Below are positions 45,388 to 53,256 of a stretch of 57,968 nucleotides of DNA, piece by piece. A program made the position numbers and the translations under genes. Origin of the DNA: an uncultured Oceanospirillales bacterium. Lineage in GTDB: Bacteria > Pseudomonadota > Gammaproteobacteria > Pseudomonadales > Endozoicomonadaceae. A model generated the notes under the pieces. It was given only the letters and a program-made list of their open reading frames with translations, was not told the DNA's origin and made no database searches. The DNA lies in contig CAMRBW010000004.1 of assembly GCA_947040555.1 (NCBI GenBank), forward strand, positions 1 to 57,968, read 5' to 3'. Position 1 is the stretch's first letter; the number at the start of each line of letters is the position of its first letter.

Positions 45388-46320
45388 ATGAATCTTCTCA
45401 ACCGATTACTGACCGGATGTTTGAGTATACAGGGCCGCTTCTACGACGCGGCTATTCAATGTGGATGCTCCCTTATCGGACTTAAAGCTGACAGGGTAAC
45501 AGCAGGGGATATCGAATTCGCACTTCTCCGTGGAGGCAAAGCGGAGGGTCAGACTATCCTGATGGTTCATGGCTTTGGCGCAGGGAAAGATAATTGGCTA
45601 CAACTGGCTGCCGACTTAAGGAAGGATTATCAGATCATTGCGATCGACCTTGTGGGTCATGGTGAAAGCAGTCTGGAAGCGGATATTCATGGTCAACCTC
45701 TGGACTTCCTGATTCCCTCGCAAATGGAGCGACTCAAGACCTTGCTGGATGCCCTGAATCTCGACAAAGTTCATCTTATGGGCAGCTCTATGGGTGGCGC
45801 GATCAGTCTGCTGTTTGCCGCCGCCTACCCCGAACGTCTGCATTCCCTGACTCTGCTTAATAACGCGGGTATCGACACACCGGAGCCGAGCGAGTTTTTT
45901 CAGTTACTGGACAAGGGAGAAAACCCCCTGATCGTTCGCAAAACAGGGGATTTTATCCGCTTGGTCGATCTTGTAATGAGCAGAAAGCCGTGGACGCTCT
46001 GGCTTGTTGCCTCAATCCTTGAGCGCCGTGCTCTGGAACGGACTCACCTGAACGACAGAATTTTTGCGGACATGCTTAAATCCAGGGAGATCATCGGTGC
46101 ACCAGAACAGATGGAAGCCATTTTGGCATCGATTTTCATGCCGGTACTGGTCATATGGGGAAGTGAGGATCGAGTGCTCCATACCTCCAGCGTTGAGGTG
46201 ATGCAACAACATATCCCAAATATGCAGGCCGTCATTCTTCCCGGCATTGGTCATGTTCCTATGATGGAAGCACCTAATAGCGTGGGGAATGCATTCCGGA
46301 AATTTGTTAAAACGCTGTAA
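45388..46320 (+). CDS. Alpha/beta hydrolase
   Basis: This 310-residue alpha/beta-fold hydrolase has the oxyanion HGFGAGKDNWLQLA, nucleophile elbow MGSSMGGAIS (Ser in GSSMGG), acid in IWGSEDRVL and His in GIGHVPMMEAP, so the catalytic triad is complete. The N-terminal 25 residues (LNRLLTGCLSIQGRFYDAAIQ region) form a hydrophobic helix but not a classical signal peptide. The substrate is unknown; esterase or lipase activity is plausible. A strong bidirectional terminator follows. Confidence 0.88.
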   Translation: MNLLNRLLTGCLSIQGRFYDAAIQCGCSLIGLKADRVTAGDIEFALLRGGKAEGQTILMVHGFGAGKDNWLQLAADLRKDYQIIAIDLVGHGESSLEADIHGQPLDFLIPSQMERLKTLLDALNLDKVHLMGSSMGGAISLLFAAAYPERLHSLTLLNNAGIDTPEPSEFFQLLDKGENPLIVRKTGDFIRLVDLVMSRKPWTLWLVASILERRALERTHLNDRIFADMLKSREIIGAPEQMEAILASIFMPVLVIWGSEDRVLHTSSVEVMQQHIPNMQAVILPGIGHVPMMEAPNSVGNAFRKFVKTL

Positions 46321-46335
46321 AAAAAGAAAAGGACT

Positions 46336-46387
46336 AAAAGAAAAGGACAGCCATATATTTTTGTTTTATGGCTGTCCTTTTCTTTTT
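46336..46387. terminator. Bidirectional intrinsic terminator
   Basis: AAAAGAAAAGGACAGCCATA pairs over 20 bases with TATGGCTGTCCTTTTCTTTT around an A/T loop. A partial copy of its left arm (AAAAAGAAAAGGACT) lies directly before it at 46321. Confidence 0.9.
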
Positions 46388-46762
46388 TGGTCGGTTAAAA
46401 AATATTCAGGCATTTGCAGCACAAACCGGACGACGCTGGTTGCAGGGTATGACCGCCAGCCGCTTTTTGTTTGTGGGCTGATGATGGTGCATGTGGCTGT
46501 CCTTGATCTCCGTCCTGGTCAGACCTTTGAACGCCGTGGCTCTGTTTGGTGCTTTTGTGTTGGTGCAGGCAGTGAACTGGTTTAGCCTCTGCTGCTGAAA
46601 TGGCACCGATAAAGTATGGCTGTCCCAGATCCTTCTGGTCCCAGATCCTTCTGTGTGCATTTCGGGAGCTTATCCCGGAATTATCAGTGACAGATATTAG
46701 TAAATGTTGTGAATCGTCTTATCAGAGGCGCAATCTAAAGATTACGGATTACAGGAATAAAA
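46388..46762. other. Intergenic region with a short direct repeat
   Basis: In 375 bases I find no gene I trust. A minus-strand frame (46406-46660) has no family match and no start signal. TCCCAGATCCTTCTG occurs twice in tandem at about 46623-46652. The promoter for the gene at 46763 probably lies in the A/T-rich last 100 bases. Confidence 0.5.
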
Positions 46763-47530
46763 ATGATGAACAAAAACCCTCTATCTATTTTTTGCCTGAC
46801 CATACTGCTTAGTGCTTCGGTGCAGGCCGCGGAAACAGAAGCGGAACACGACTACGTTTATATTTTTGGCTATGGCAGCCTTATGCTGACTCTGTCCAGA
46901 ACCGCGACAGCACCTGACCCGACAGATGTCGTATACCTCCCGACAAAAATCAAGGGCATGGGCCGGCGCTGGAACCTCTGGTCGAAAAAAAACAGCTCGC
47001 GGGTATTGGGTTTAGAAAAAAGCGATAATAAAAATGCGTTTGTTAATGGCTTATTGTTTCCGGTTAAAAGAGAAAAACTGTCAGATTATGACAGGCGTGA
47101 GGGAATAACAGCCTATCAGAGAACGAAAGTTTCAATCGACGATATTCAATTTTACCGGGAAAGTCATCGCAGTCAGATAATGGCAAACGGTAAACAGCCA
47201 GAAATATTTACCTATGTGGCGATACCCCACTCACCATTTTATGTAACCAAAGATAAAACTGATAAGCCTATCGCAACCTATTATTTAGATATTGTGCGCG
47301 CAGGCTGCATTGAGGTGGACAGAACCCATCAACTCAACGGGCACTTCATCAATGATTGTGTGCAAACCATGGTGCTCAAGGATTATGTCATTCACGATGA
47401 CAGCGCCTCCCGAAATTACCCGACAGCCCTTCTCGAGCAGGCCAGGACAAAAGTTGTTGAACTCGAGCAATTTCTGAAGAATGACTGGCCTAAATATCAG
47501 GACGCCATTCATGAGAACTGGAAGAAGTAA
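46763..47530 (+). CDS. Exported gamma-glutamylcyclotransferase-like protein
   Basis: This 255-residue protein has a signal peptide (PLSIFCLTILLSASVQA). The mature start reads YVYIFGYGSLMLTLSRT; the YGSL motif is the substrate-binding loop of the gamma-glutamylcyclotransferase (GGCT) fold. NGLLFPVKREKLSDYDRREG carries the usual core region with a conserved acidic residue, followed by the Y-x-R-x-x-V segment. GGCT relatives are normally cytoplasmic, so the signal peptide is unusual. The actual reaction is unknown. AGGAATAAAA precedes paired ATGs. Confidence 0.8.
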   Translation: MMNKNPLSIFCLTILLSASVQAAETEAEHDYVYIFGYGSLMLTLSRTATAPDPTDVVYLPTKIKGMGRRWNLWSKKNSSRVLGLEKSDNKNAFVNGLLFPVKREKLSDYDRREGITAYQRTKVSIDDIQFYRESHRSQIMANGKQPEIFTYVAIPHSPFYVTKDKTDKPIATYYLDIVRAGCIEVDRTHQLNGHFINDCVQTMVLKDYVIHDDSASRNYPTALLEQARTKVVELEQFLKNDWPKYQDAIHENWKK

Positions 47531-47899
47531 AAATACCGGGCAACACTGATTGCTCGGTACATATTCCGAATCGCATACCTGTGATCATCCTCTTAGGTTT
47601 CTCGGGATATTATTATTTTTCTCTTTCTTTTTTAGATGTGGTTGTCTTTTATTTTCTGGGAAAAATATATGGATGTCCCTTATTTGTGCCTCTTATTTGT
47701 GCCTTATTTGCGTAGATTCCGTTGATTCCGTGGAATATCACTGTGTATCATCTTGATAGCATATGGTTGGTAATTCGCAAACTTTTGCGGATTCTGGTTT
47801 TTGTTCAGGCACTCTATCTAGTGGCTTTTTAACTACTTCAACCTTTCTTTGATTAATCTGACGCCTTTCCAATAACTCTTGCCAATAACCGTAAAATAA

Positions 47900-48091
47900 C
47901 TAAGATGCCATTAAAATTGATGAACAAGACATAACAGAAATACCAAACATAGTCTTAACATGCTTGGTTCTTTGCTCTTCATCCAACGTCATGGCAAGAT
48001 GCCATATACCATAGGCGCATCCACTTAACACAATAGGTAATGTAAGTACGACCGTATAATATATGGAAGAGCCTCTTAGATTATTAATCAT
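47900..48091 (-). CDS. Possible small membrane protein
   Basis: This frame encodes 63 residues from an ATG at 48091 (MINNLRGSSIYYTVVLTLPI) with two hydrophobic stretches separated by a charged loop (LDEEQRTKHVKT). LSGC could be a lipobox, but it lies too far from a positive N-terminus to be convincing. No ribosome-binding site or homologue is recognised. Confidence 0.35.
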   Translation of the reverse strand: MINNLRGSSIYYTVVLTLPIVLSGCAYGIWHLAMTLDEEQRTKHVKTMFGISVMSCSSILMAS

Positions 48092-48162
48092 ATCCAAAAT
48101 TTCTATTATTCATTGATTGAATAATCTAGACTTCTAGATCTGAAATAAGTTCCAAGCCTGAT

Positions 48163-48190
48163 CTCGTTCCCACCGAAGAGTGGGAACGAG
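48163..48190. repeat. REP-like hairpin
   Basis: CTCGTTCCCAC pairs perfectly with GTGGGAACGAG around CGAAGA, 20 bases downstream of the EIIC-like gene. The sequence type (CTCGTTCCCAC) is common among REP elements of gammaproteobacteria. Confidence 0.75.
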
Positions 48191-48210
48191 AGATGGGTAT
48201 TTAAGCAAGA

Positions 48211-49242
48211 TCAGCTGTGAACCAACGGCGCACTCACCTCTTCAACCTGCTTCTTTTTAGCCGCTCTCAAATAAAGCTCAGTCCCAACAAAACCAGCCAC
48301 AGTGCCACCAATAGCCGCAACCACCAGTGCACCGACAACATTCATCGGATCATTGAAAGCAAACGGTGCCAGCAGGCCAGGAATAGGCGCTGCAGTCCCC
48401 GGAGCATTGTTGATAATGCCGAAGTAGACCGCACCCAGGCCGGAGATCGCGCCACCAAAGAAATTACAGGAATAGAACTTCAGGGCGTTGGCAGTAACGA
48501 TGGGAGCTTGTGTTAACGGCTCTAACATAATGGCTATCATATTGCCGTTATTGCCCAGATTCAGTCGTTTAAGCACGATGCCGTTGGTGAAACTGCCACC
48601 TACGCAAGCGATAGCCGCAATACCCATTGGTAGTCCGGTCAGACCAAGAATCGCAGTCAACGCCATAGAGCTAAGCGGCGATGTGCAGACAACCTTGATA
48701 ATACCCCCCAGCACAATACCCATAACAATAGGCGACTGTTTGGTGGCTTCACTGATCGCCAAACCAACGATACCCAGCGTTTCATTAACGACAGGTGCCG
48801 ACCAACTGGCAATAAGATAAGCCAAAGGCGCAACCAGCAGAGCACCAGCGATGGTGTTAACCCCTTCCGGCAGACGCTGTTCCAGCTCATTGGCAACGAA
48901 ATAGCAGAAATAACCAGCGATAAAGCCGGGCAGAATACCCTGACCCGCAACAGCTACACTGGCAACAGCGGCCATGACCGGGCTTGCGCCCATAGCCATA
49001 CAGACCAGCATGGCGGCAGCAGGGCCACCCATAGAGCCAGCAGCAAGACCGGTAGATTTAAGAAAAGCGATCTGCATGAAATCGCCGGTGATGTAGGAGT
49101 GAACCGCTTCTACCAGAAAGCTGGCAACAGCAGCGCTGGCAAGCCCTCCCATGGCGGCTCGCCCTTTGGGCATGTAGGCACTAAACAGAGAAAACAACGA
49201 CAGAGTGACCAGCAGTAACGAAACACCTTTCAAGAGTTCCAT
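48211..49242 (-). CDS. Solitary PTS EIIC-like membrane protein (EIIC_2 type)
   Basis: This 343-residue membrane protein has about nine hydrophobic segments and many small residues (GSMGGPAAAMLVCMAMGASP, GIVLGGIIKVVCTSPLSSMA, GGSFTNGIVLKRLNLGNNGN). It resembles the EIIC_2 family, annotated as a PTS sugar-transport subunit but usually found without EIIA or EIIB; none is here. The ATG at 49242 has AGAGG six bases upstream. It is on the same strand as the grd operon but after its terminator, so it probably has its own promoter in 49243-49336. Neighbourhood suggests transport of glycine, sarcosine, betaine or a product, which is inference. Confidence 0.75.
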   Translation of the reverse strand: MELLKGVSLLLVTLSLFSLFSAYMPKGRAAMGGLASAAVASFLVEAVHSYITGDFMQIAFLKSTGLAAGSMGGPAAAMLVCMAMGASPVMAAVASVAVAGQGILPGFIAGYFCYFVANELEQRLPEGVNTIAGALLVAPLAYLIASWSAPVVNETLGIVGLAISEATKQSPIVMGIVLGGIIKVVCTSPLSSMALTAILGLTGLPMGIAAIACVGGSFTNGIVLKRLNLGNNGNMIAIMLEPLTQAPIVTANALKFYSCNFFGGAISGLGAVYFGIINNAPGTAAPIPGLLAPFAFNDPMNVVGALVVAAIGGTVAGFVGTELYLRAAKKKQVEEVSAPLVHS

Positions 49243-49336
49243 AGCCAACCTCTTTTTTATTATTTATTTTAATTGTCGGTTTTACATCAGTGACACACTT
49301 CTCAATTGCACACTTGGTTACACAATACGAATGATC

Positions 49337-49372
49337 AAAAAAAAACCCGGCATCATCGATGCCGGGTTTTTT
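49337..49372 (-). terminator. Terminator of the grd operon
   Basis: AACCCGGCAT pairs with ATGCCGGGTT, followed on both sides by long A/T runs, directly after the grdB stop. It separates grdB from the EIIC-like gene. Confidence 0.93.
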
Positions 49373-49376
49373 ATCA

Positions 49377-50675
49377 TTAGAAGACGGTCTGGTCTTCTAT
49401 TTCAGTGGTCAGGGCAGTCAGTGCCTTTTCCACCAGACTTCTTCTCAGAGCCTTCTCTTCCGCTGGATCCATCTTCGGGTTGCCCAGAGGATGAGGAATC
49501 GCAACAGCAGGAACGATCCGGTTGGCGCCTACGGTCAGGGAGATCGGCACAACAGTGGCGATGTGAACGACAGGCATTACTTTTTCAATTTCTTTAACGA
49601 GCGTTGCACCGCAACGCGTACAAGTGCCTCAGGTGGAGGTCAGAATGGCGGCGGAAACCCCGGCATTCTTAAGATGCATCGCAATTTCTGCACCGAACGC
49701 TTTAGAGTTGGCAACGGAAGTACCGTTACCTACGGTGGTGTAGAACTTGTCGTGCAGTTTGCCGATACGGCCTTCACGCTCCAGATCACGCAGAACGTCT
49801 ACTGGCAGAACCCGGTTTGGATCCTTGTTACAAGCAACCGGATCGTAACCGCCGTGGGCCGTTTCGTGGGTCGCTTCGCACAGGCATTCCAGACCACCGA
49901 TGGAGTATTCACCGTACTTGGAAGCACTGGAAGACTCGATGCGGTTAGGGTTGCACTTGGGTACTACGCCGCCGGAAGTTACCAGAGCGATAGTCGCGGT
50001 GCTGAGATCGAGGATCGCAGGCTGAGGAGCCACACGGTCAAAGACAGGCATTTCATATTCAGTCTGGAAAGGAGTGCCTTCCAGCTTGGCGATCAGCATG
50101 TTAACCGCACGCTTGGCGCCGCGTTCTTCCGCGAAGAAGTTAACGCGCAGACCGCGAGGCATGTAGCCTTCTTCAGCAGGCGTGCCCAGCTTGCCTTCTT
50201 TCTCGATCCAGGCAGTGACCAGTTTGGCCATGGCAGGTATCGCCTGACGCATGCCGGCGGCACTGTTGGTGGTTTCTACGATGTAGGAGAAGTTCCGGTA
50301 CAGTTCGTAGCCGGGGTTCTCGTTGTACATACCGGAGATCACCGGAATGCCCAGACCGTGAGCCACTTCACCCACTTTGCCGCAGGCCATGCCGTAACGA
50401 CCAGCGTTGAACGCAGGGCCGGCAATAATCAGATCAGGTTTGATGTCCTGGAGAATTTCGCGGATGCCCATGCAGGCAAGGCCTTCGTTCTCGTTGAAGT
50501 AGGAGTCACCGCAGATGATGGTTTTCACAATCTCTGCTTTGCCAGTCAGGGCAGCCTGCAGTGCAGCGCCTGGGCCGACAGGGCCGTCTGCCAGTTCGAT
50601 CGGCAGGTTAGCAGCTTCTTCGCCGCCCTTCTGTCCGAAGAACTGGTTGATGTAATGAACAACTCGGATAGTCAT
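49377..50675 (-). CDS. grdB: Glycine/sarcosine/betaine reductase component B, selenoprotein subunit
   Basis: This 432-residue subunit of the substrate-binding protein B has selenocysteine at residue 349, encoded by the UGA at 49631-49629. Reading ends there for standard callers; past it the same frame continues with GTCTRCGATLVKEIEKV and MPVVHIATVVPISLTVGANR to the TAA at 49377. This is the conserved U-x-x-C-x-x-C motif and C-terminus of GrdB. Sec attacks the substrate amine-bearing carbon, which is then passed to Sec of GrdA. Glycine (GrdB) versus sarcosine (GrdF) or betaine (GrdH) cannot be told apart by eye. It follows grdE by 33 bases. A candidate bSECIS hairpin is described separately. 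Confidence 0.93.
49601..49617 (-). promoter_or_regulatory. Candidate bSECIS hairpin of grdB
   Basis: On the mRNA strand, GCGTTGC pairs perfectly with GCAACGC around a GGU loop. The loop lies 19-21 bases after the UGA, within the distance that bacterial SECIS elements need, and begins with the required G. It should direct selenocysteine insertion by SelB. Confidence 0.7.
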
Positions 50676-50708
50676 GATCTGTTCTCTTCCTTTAATCCTT
50701 AAGCAGCC

Positions 50709-52001
50709 TTAACCAGCCATCGCGCACAGGTTGTGGTAACCCAGCTCGTTGGTGGCACCAGTAATCACCTGGATCTCGGCGGTAATGGAACCGTCCGCTT
50801 GCAGGCTGCCGTCCCAACCACCGGCGATCATATCGGCATAAGTATCGTGACCGATCAGTCTTTGCATCGCAGGCAGGTGGATAACCTGGTTAGCGTTGCC
50901 GTTTGTGATAACAGCGTCGCCTTTTGGTGTGGAGTCAGCCAGAGATTGGCTTTCACCGTTCTGGCCGGCGTATTCGTCGGTCAGCAGAACAGTTTTGATG
51001 CCCGCTTCTTCCAGCTTGCGGCAGTTCATTACCAGGTCAGCGTCGGGGTTACCGAAGCCTTCTTCACTGATGATGACCGCGTCCAGACCCATCTGCACAG
51101 CCAGCTTGGCTACGTAGTTGGAGGAGCGCTCTTTGTCAGCCAGAGTGACGTTTTCGTTGGTAATGATCACGCCCATGAAGTTGTACTTGATGCCGTGGTT
51201 CTCATACAGCTCGTGGATAACCGGGCTGTTCTGGTGCACGATGCTTGGGTTCTTGTCACAGGCGGATACACAGTTACCGCTCATGATCGCGCCATCCATA
51301 ACCTCTGTCGGGTAGAGCAGAGTAGGCAGGATGGTCTTCACATCAACACCGTACAGGTAGGTGTCGTGCATCAGGCCCTGGCTTTGCAGCATGTAGACGT
51401 AACCAACCTTAGGCAGGTTTGGATACTCAGCAGCCTGCTGGATCAGTGGCTTGGTTTCGTAGGTGCGGGTTTCGTCTGCAGTCGCAGTCATGGCCAGCTG
51501 ACCGATACGGTTGGCAGTTTCGATGCCTACACGACGCAGGATAGCTTCGTGATCGTATTGGTTGCAGGTGTCGTCTACTTCGCAGGTGATCACCAGGTTC
51601 TGGGTCTTGGAGAACGGAGTGTACTCCGCGCCAGGACCGCTCATGTCGATGATGCCTTCCTGGAAACCAACGACCTTACCGGTAGTCACGATCGCCATGC
51701 CTTTCAGCACGTGGGTACGGCCTTCGCCAACCATCGCTTCGTCGCCAGGATTACGGCCTGGGAACATGAAACCCTTGCCTTCAGCCTTGCAGCGCGCTTC
51801 GATAACATCTTTTACCGGCATGATGCGGGTGCTTTCGCCTGGCAGGGCGATGTCCAGCTTCACTTCAGCGATGCGGTGATCCAGTTCACGAATCCAGCCG
51901 GCCAGTTCTTCCCGGTTGATCTGCACTCGTCCGGAGGAAAGAGCGGTGTTCTCGCCGAACGCCAGCTCCTTCACATGGATATTGCCAATCTCTAGCTTCA
52001 T
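50709..52001 (-). CDS. grdE: Glycine/sarcosine reductase component B proprotein
   Basis: This 430-residue proprotein forms the other subunits of protein B. The family is cleaved before an internal Cys to give two chains, with a pyruvoyl-type carbonyl that binds the substrate amine. The site is present as MSGNCVSACDKN with Cys at residue 244, close to position 242 in clostridial GrdE. The start MKLEIGNIHVKELAFGENTA is typical. The ATG at 52001 has AGGAGAG upstream, just after a strong hairpin. GrdE (glycine) is the most likely identity, but GrdG (sarcosine) is closely related. Confidence 0.93.
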   Translation of the reverse strand: MKLEIGNIHVKELAFGENTALSSGRVQINREELAGWIRELDHRIAEVKLDIALPGESTRIMPVKDVIEARCKAEGKGFMFPGRNPGDEAMVGEGRTHVLKGMAIVTTGKVVGFQEGIIDMSGPGAEYTPFSKTQNLVITCEVDDTCNQYDHEAILRRVGIETANRIGQLAMTATADETRTYETKPLIQQAAEYPNLPKVGYVYMLQSQGLMHDTYLYGVDVKTILPTLLYPTEVMDGAIMSGNCVSACDKNPSIVHQNSPVIHELYENHGIKYNFMGVIITNENVTLADKERSSNYVAKLAVQMGLDAVIISEEGFGNPDADLVMNCRKLEEAGIKTVLLTDEYAGQNGESQSLADSTPKGDAVITNGNANQVIHLPAMQRLIGHDTYADMIAGGWDGSLQADGSITAEIQVITGATNELGYHNLCAMAG

Positions 52002-52013
52002 TATTCTCTCCTG

Positions 52014-52031
52014 AGCGCTCTTCGGAGCGCT
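52014..52031 (-). promoter_or_regulatory. Intercistronic hairpin between grdD and grdE
   Basis: AGCGCTC and GAGCGCT form a perfect seven-base stem with a four-base loop. On the mRNA, the ribosome-binding phrase CAGGAGAG occurs both before the hairpin and after it, the second copy serving grdE. It may control processing or the ratio of GrdD to GrdE. Confidence 0.65.
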
Positions 52032-52076
52032 CTCCTGAATTGCCTGTTGATAAAACGTCAGTCGACATCTGATCGA

Positions 52077-53246
52077 TCAAGCGATAAACCCGGATTCCTT
52101 CAACACCACGCATGCCTGCTCTCTGTCCTCTTTCGCCACCATGACGACGGGACCGGTGCAACCCATACCGGTGCGTGCAAAAATATTCTTGGCCCAGAGG
52201 GCGTCGCATGCCGTTTCGATATCGAGGATATCGATGCCGTTGATATCACTATCAGTGATCTTCTCGGGCGGCGCAGTCACAGTTTCGGTCTTCTCGGCGA
52301 CACTCTTTGGCTTCAAGCCTTTCGGCTCTAAAGTAAGCAGAATCTCTTCCAGACCGGCCTCTTTCGCCGTTTTCAATTCACGACGGTAGAGGTTTAACAG
52401 GTCACCCTGAACACTGTCGGCCAGCAGGCGCATGGCACCGGCAATCACCGGCGCACCGGAGGCGCGGGAGATGATGCCAACAATTTGCTTCGCTTCTTCA
52501 CCCAGACCAGGACCGTAGCCGTAGCCCAGTGCTTCGTAGCTTCCGCCAGTGTTAAAGGAGGAAAACACTTTCATCATCAGGTTGCCGGTCAGACTGTCGG
52601 CAACCATCACATCGGGAATGCCTTGCAGCAGATCATTGCCGCGCATCAGCACACCGCCATCGGCACGATCAGACTCGATAAAGTTGATCGCAAAACCATT
52701 GTCGTTCAGCTGACGCAGTGCCCGCTCAACCTGTGCCGCACCTTCCACATTCAGAATGCCGACAGTGGGCTGCTGAATACCGGAGGCTTTGGCCAGGGCG
52801 ATACCGGCAATGGCGTTCTTGACCATGGCGATATTGCGAACGATGTCGCTTGTTCCGGTGGTGGTCGCCAGAATCATCTCGCGACCAATAGCAGGCGTGA
52901 TCACCTTGCCCACGGTGCTGACACCCAGCGGGAAGCTGTAGTGCAGAGTGACGCAGGCGTCGATCTTGCCTTCTTCCAGTAGTGCTTCCATCACCTGATG
53001 GCACTCAAGCAGGTCGGAAGCGGGATGCAGTTCAAAACCACACTCTGCAACGTCACCAATCAGCACCGGCTCGATATCGGCGTACTGTCGTGCAGCCAGA
53101 GTGGCCGCGCGCACCAGCTCTTCAGAGCCGTGCTCGCTGCCGACCAGAGTCAGACCGATACGCTTTTTGCGTCCGAAACTGCCACTGGTCAGGCCGTCGG
53201 CCATCTCAGTGAAAGCACTGGCCAGGGCTTCATTCAGATTTGCCAT
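52077..53246 (-). CDS. grdD: Glycine reductase complex component C, subunit beta
   Basis: This 389-residue subunit helps to turn the carboxymethyl group on GrdA into acetyl phosphate. Two cysteines important in the clostridial protein appear conserved: Cys98 (KIDACVTLHYSF) and Cys363 (ARTGMGCTGPVVMV). The fold resembles phosphate acetyltransferase-type enzymes (LTGNLMMKVFSSFNTGGSYE). The ATG at 53246 is chosen since AAGGAG lies six bases upstream; an ATG two codons earlier overlaps that signal. It follows grdC by ten bases. Confidence 0.93.
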   Translation of the reverse strand: MANLNEALASAFTEMADGLTSGSFGRKKRIGLTLVGSEHGSEELVRAATLAARQYADIEPVLIGDVAECGFELHPASDLLECHQVMEALLEEGKIDACVTLHYSFPLGVSTVGKVITPAIGREMILATTTGTSDIVRNIAMVKNAIAGIALAKASGIQQPTVGILNVEGAAQVERALRQLNDNGFAINFIESDRADGGVLMRGNDLLQGIPDVMVADSLTGNLMMKVFSSFNTGGSYEALGYGYGPGLGEEAKQIVGIISRASGAPVIAGAMRLLADSVQGDLLNLYRRELKTAKEAGLEEILLTLEPKGLKPKSVAEKTETVTAPPEKITDSDINGIDILDIETACDALWAKNIFARTGMGCTGPVVMVAKEDREQACVVLKESGFIA

Positions 53247-53256
53247 GACCATCTCC

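Larger units (their letters stand above)
47531..48210. other. A/T-rich low-gene-density region
   Basis: This stretch contains one weak frame (47900-48091) and a REP-like hairpin at its end. Short repeats occur at about 47680-47735: CTTATTTGTGC three times with variation, and GATTCCGT twice. A frame at 47550-47756 rich in Phe/Cys/Leu crosses these repeats and does not look like a protein. Confidence 0.5.

Noticed and set aside
46406..46660. 84-residue minus-strand frame before the cyclotransferase-like gene
   Set aside because: No ribosome-binding site, no family match, and it includes a 15-bp direct repeat; too weak to call a gene or a remnant.
47550..47756. 68-residue plus-strand frame rich in Phe, Cys and Leu
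   Set aside because: It runs through short tandem repeats and lacks a start signal; its composition looks like chance in A/T-rich DNA.
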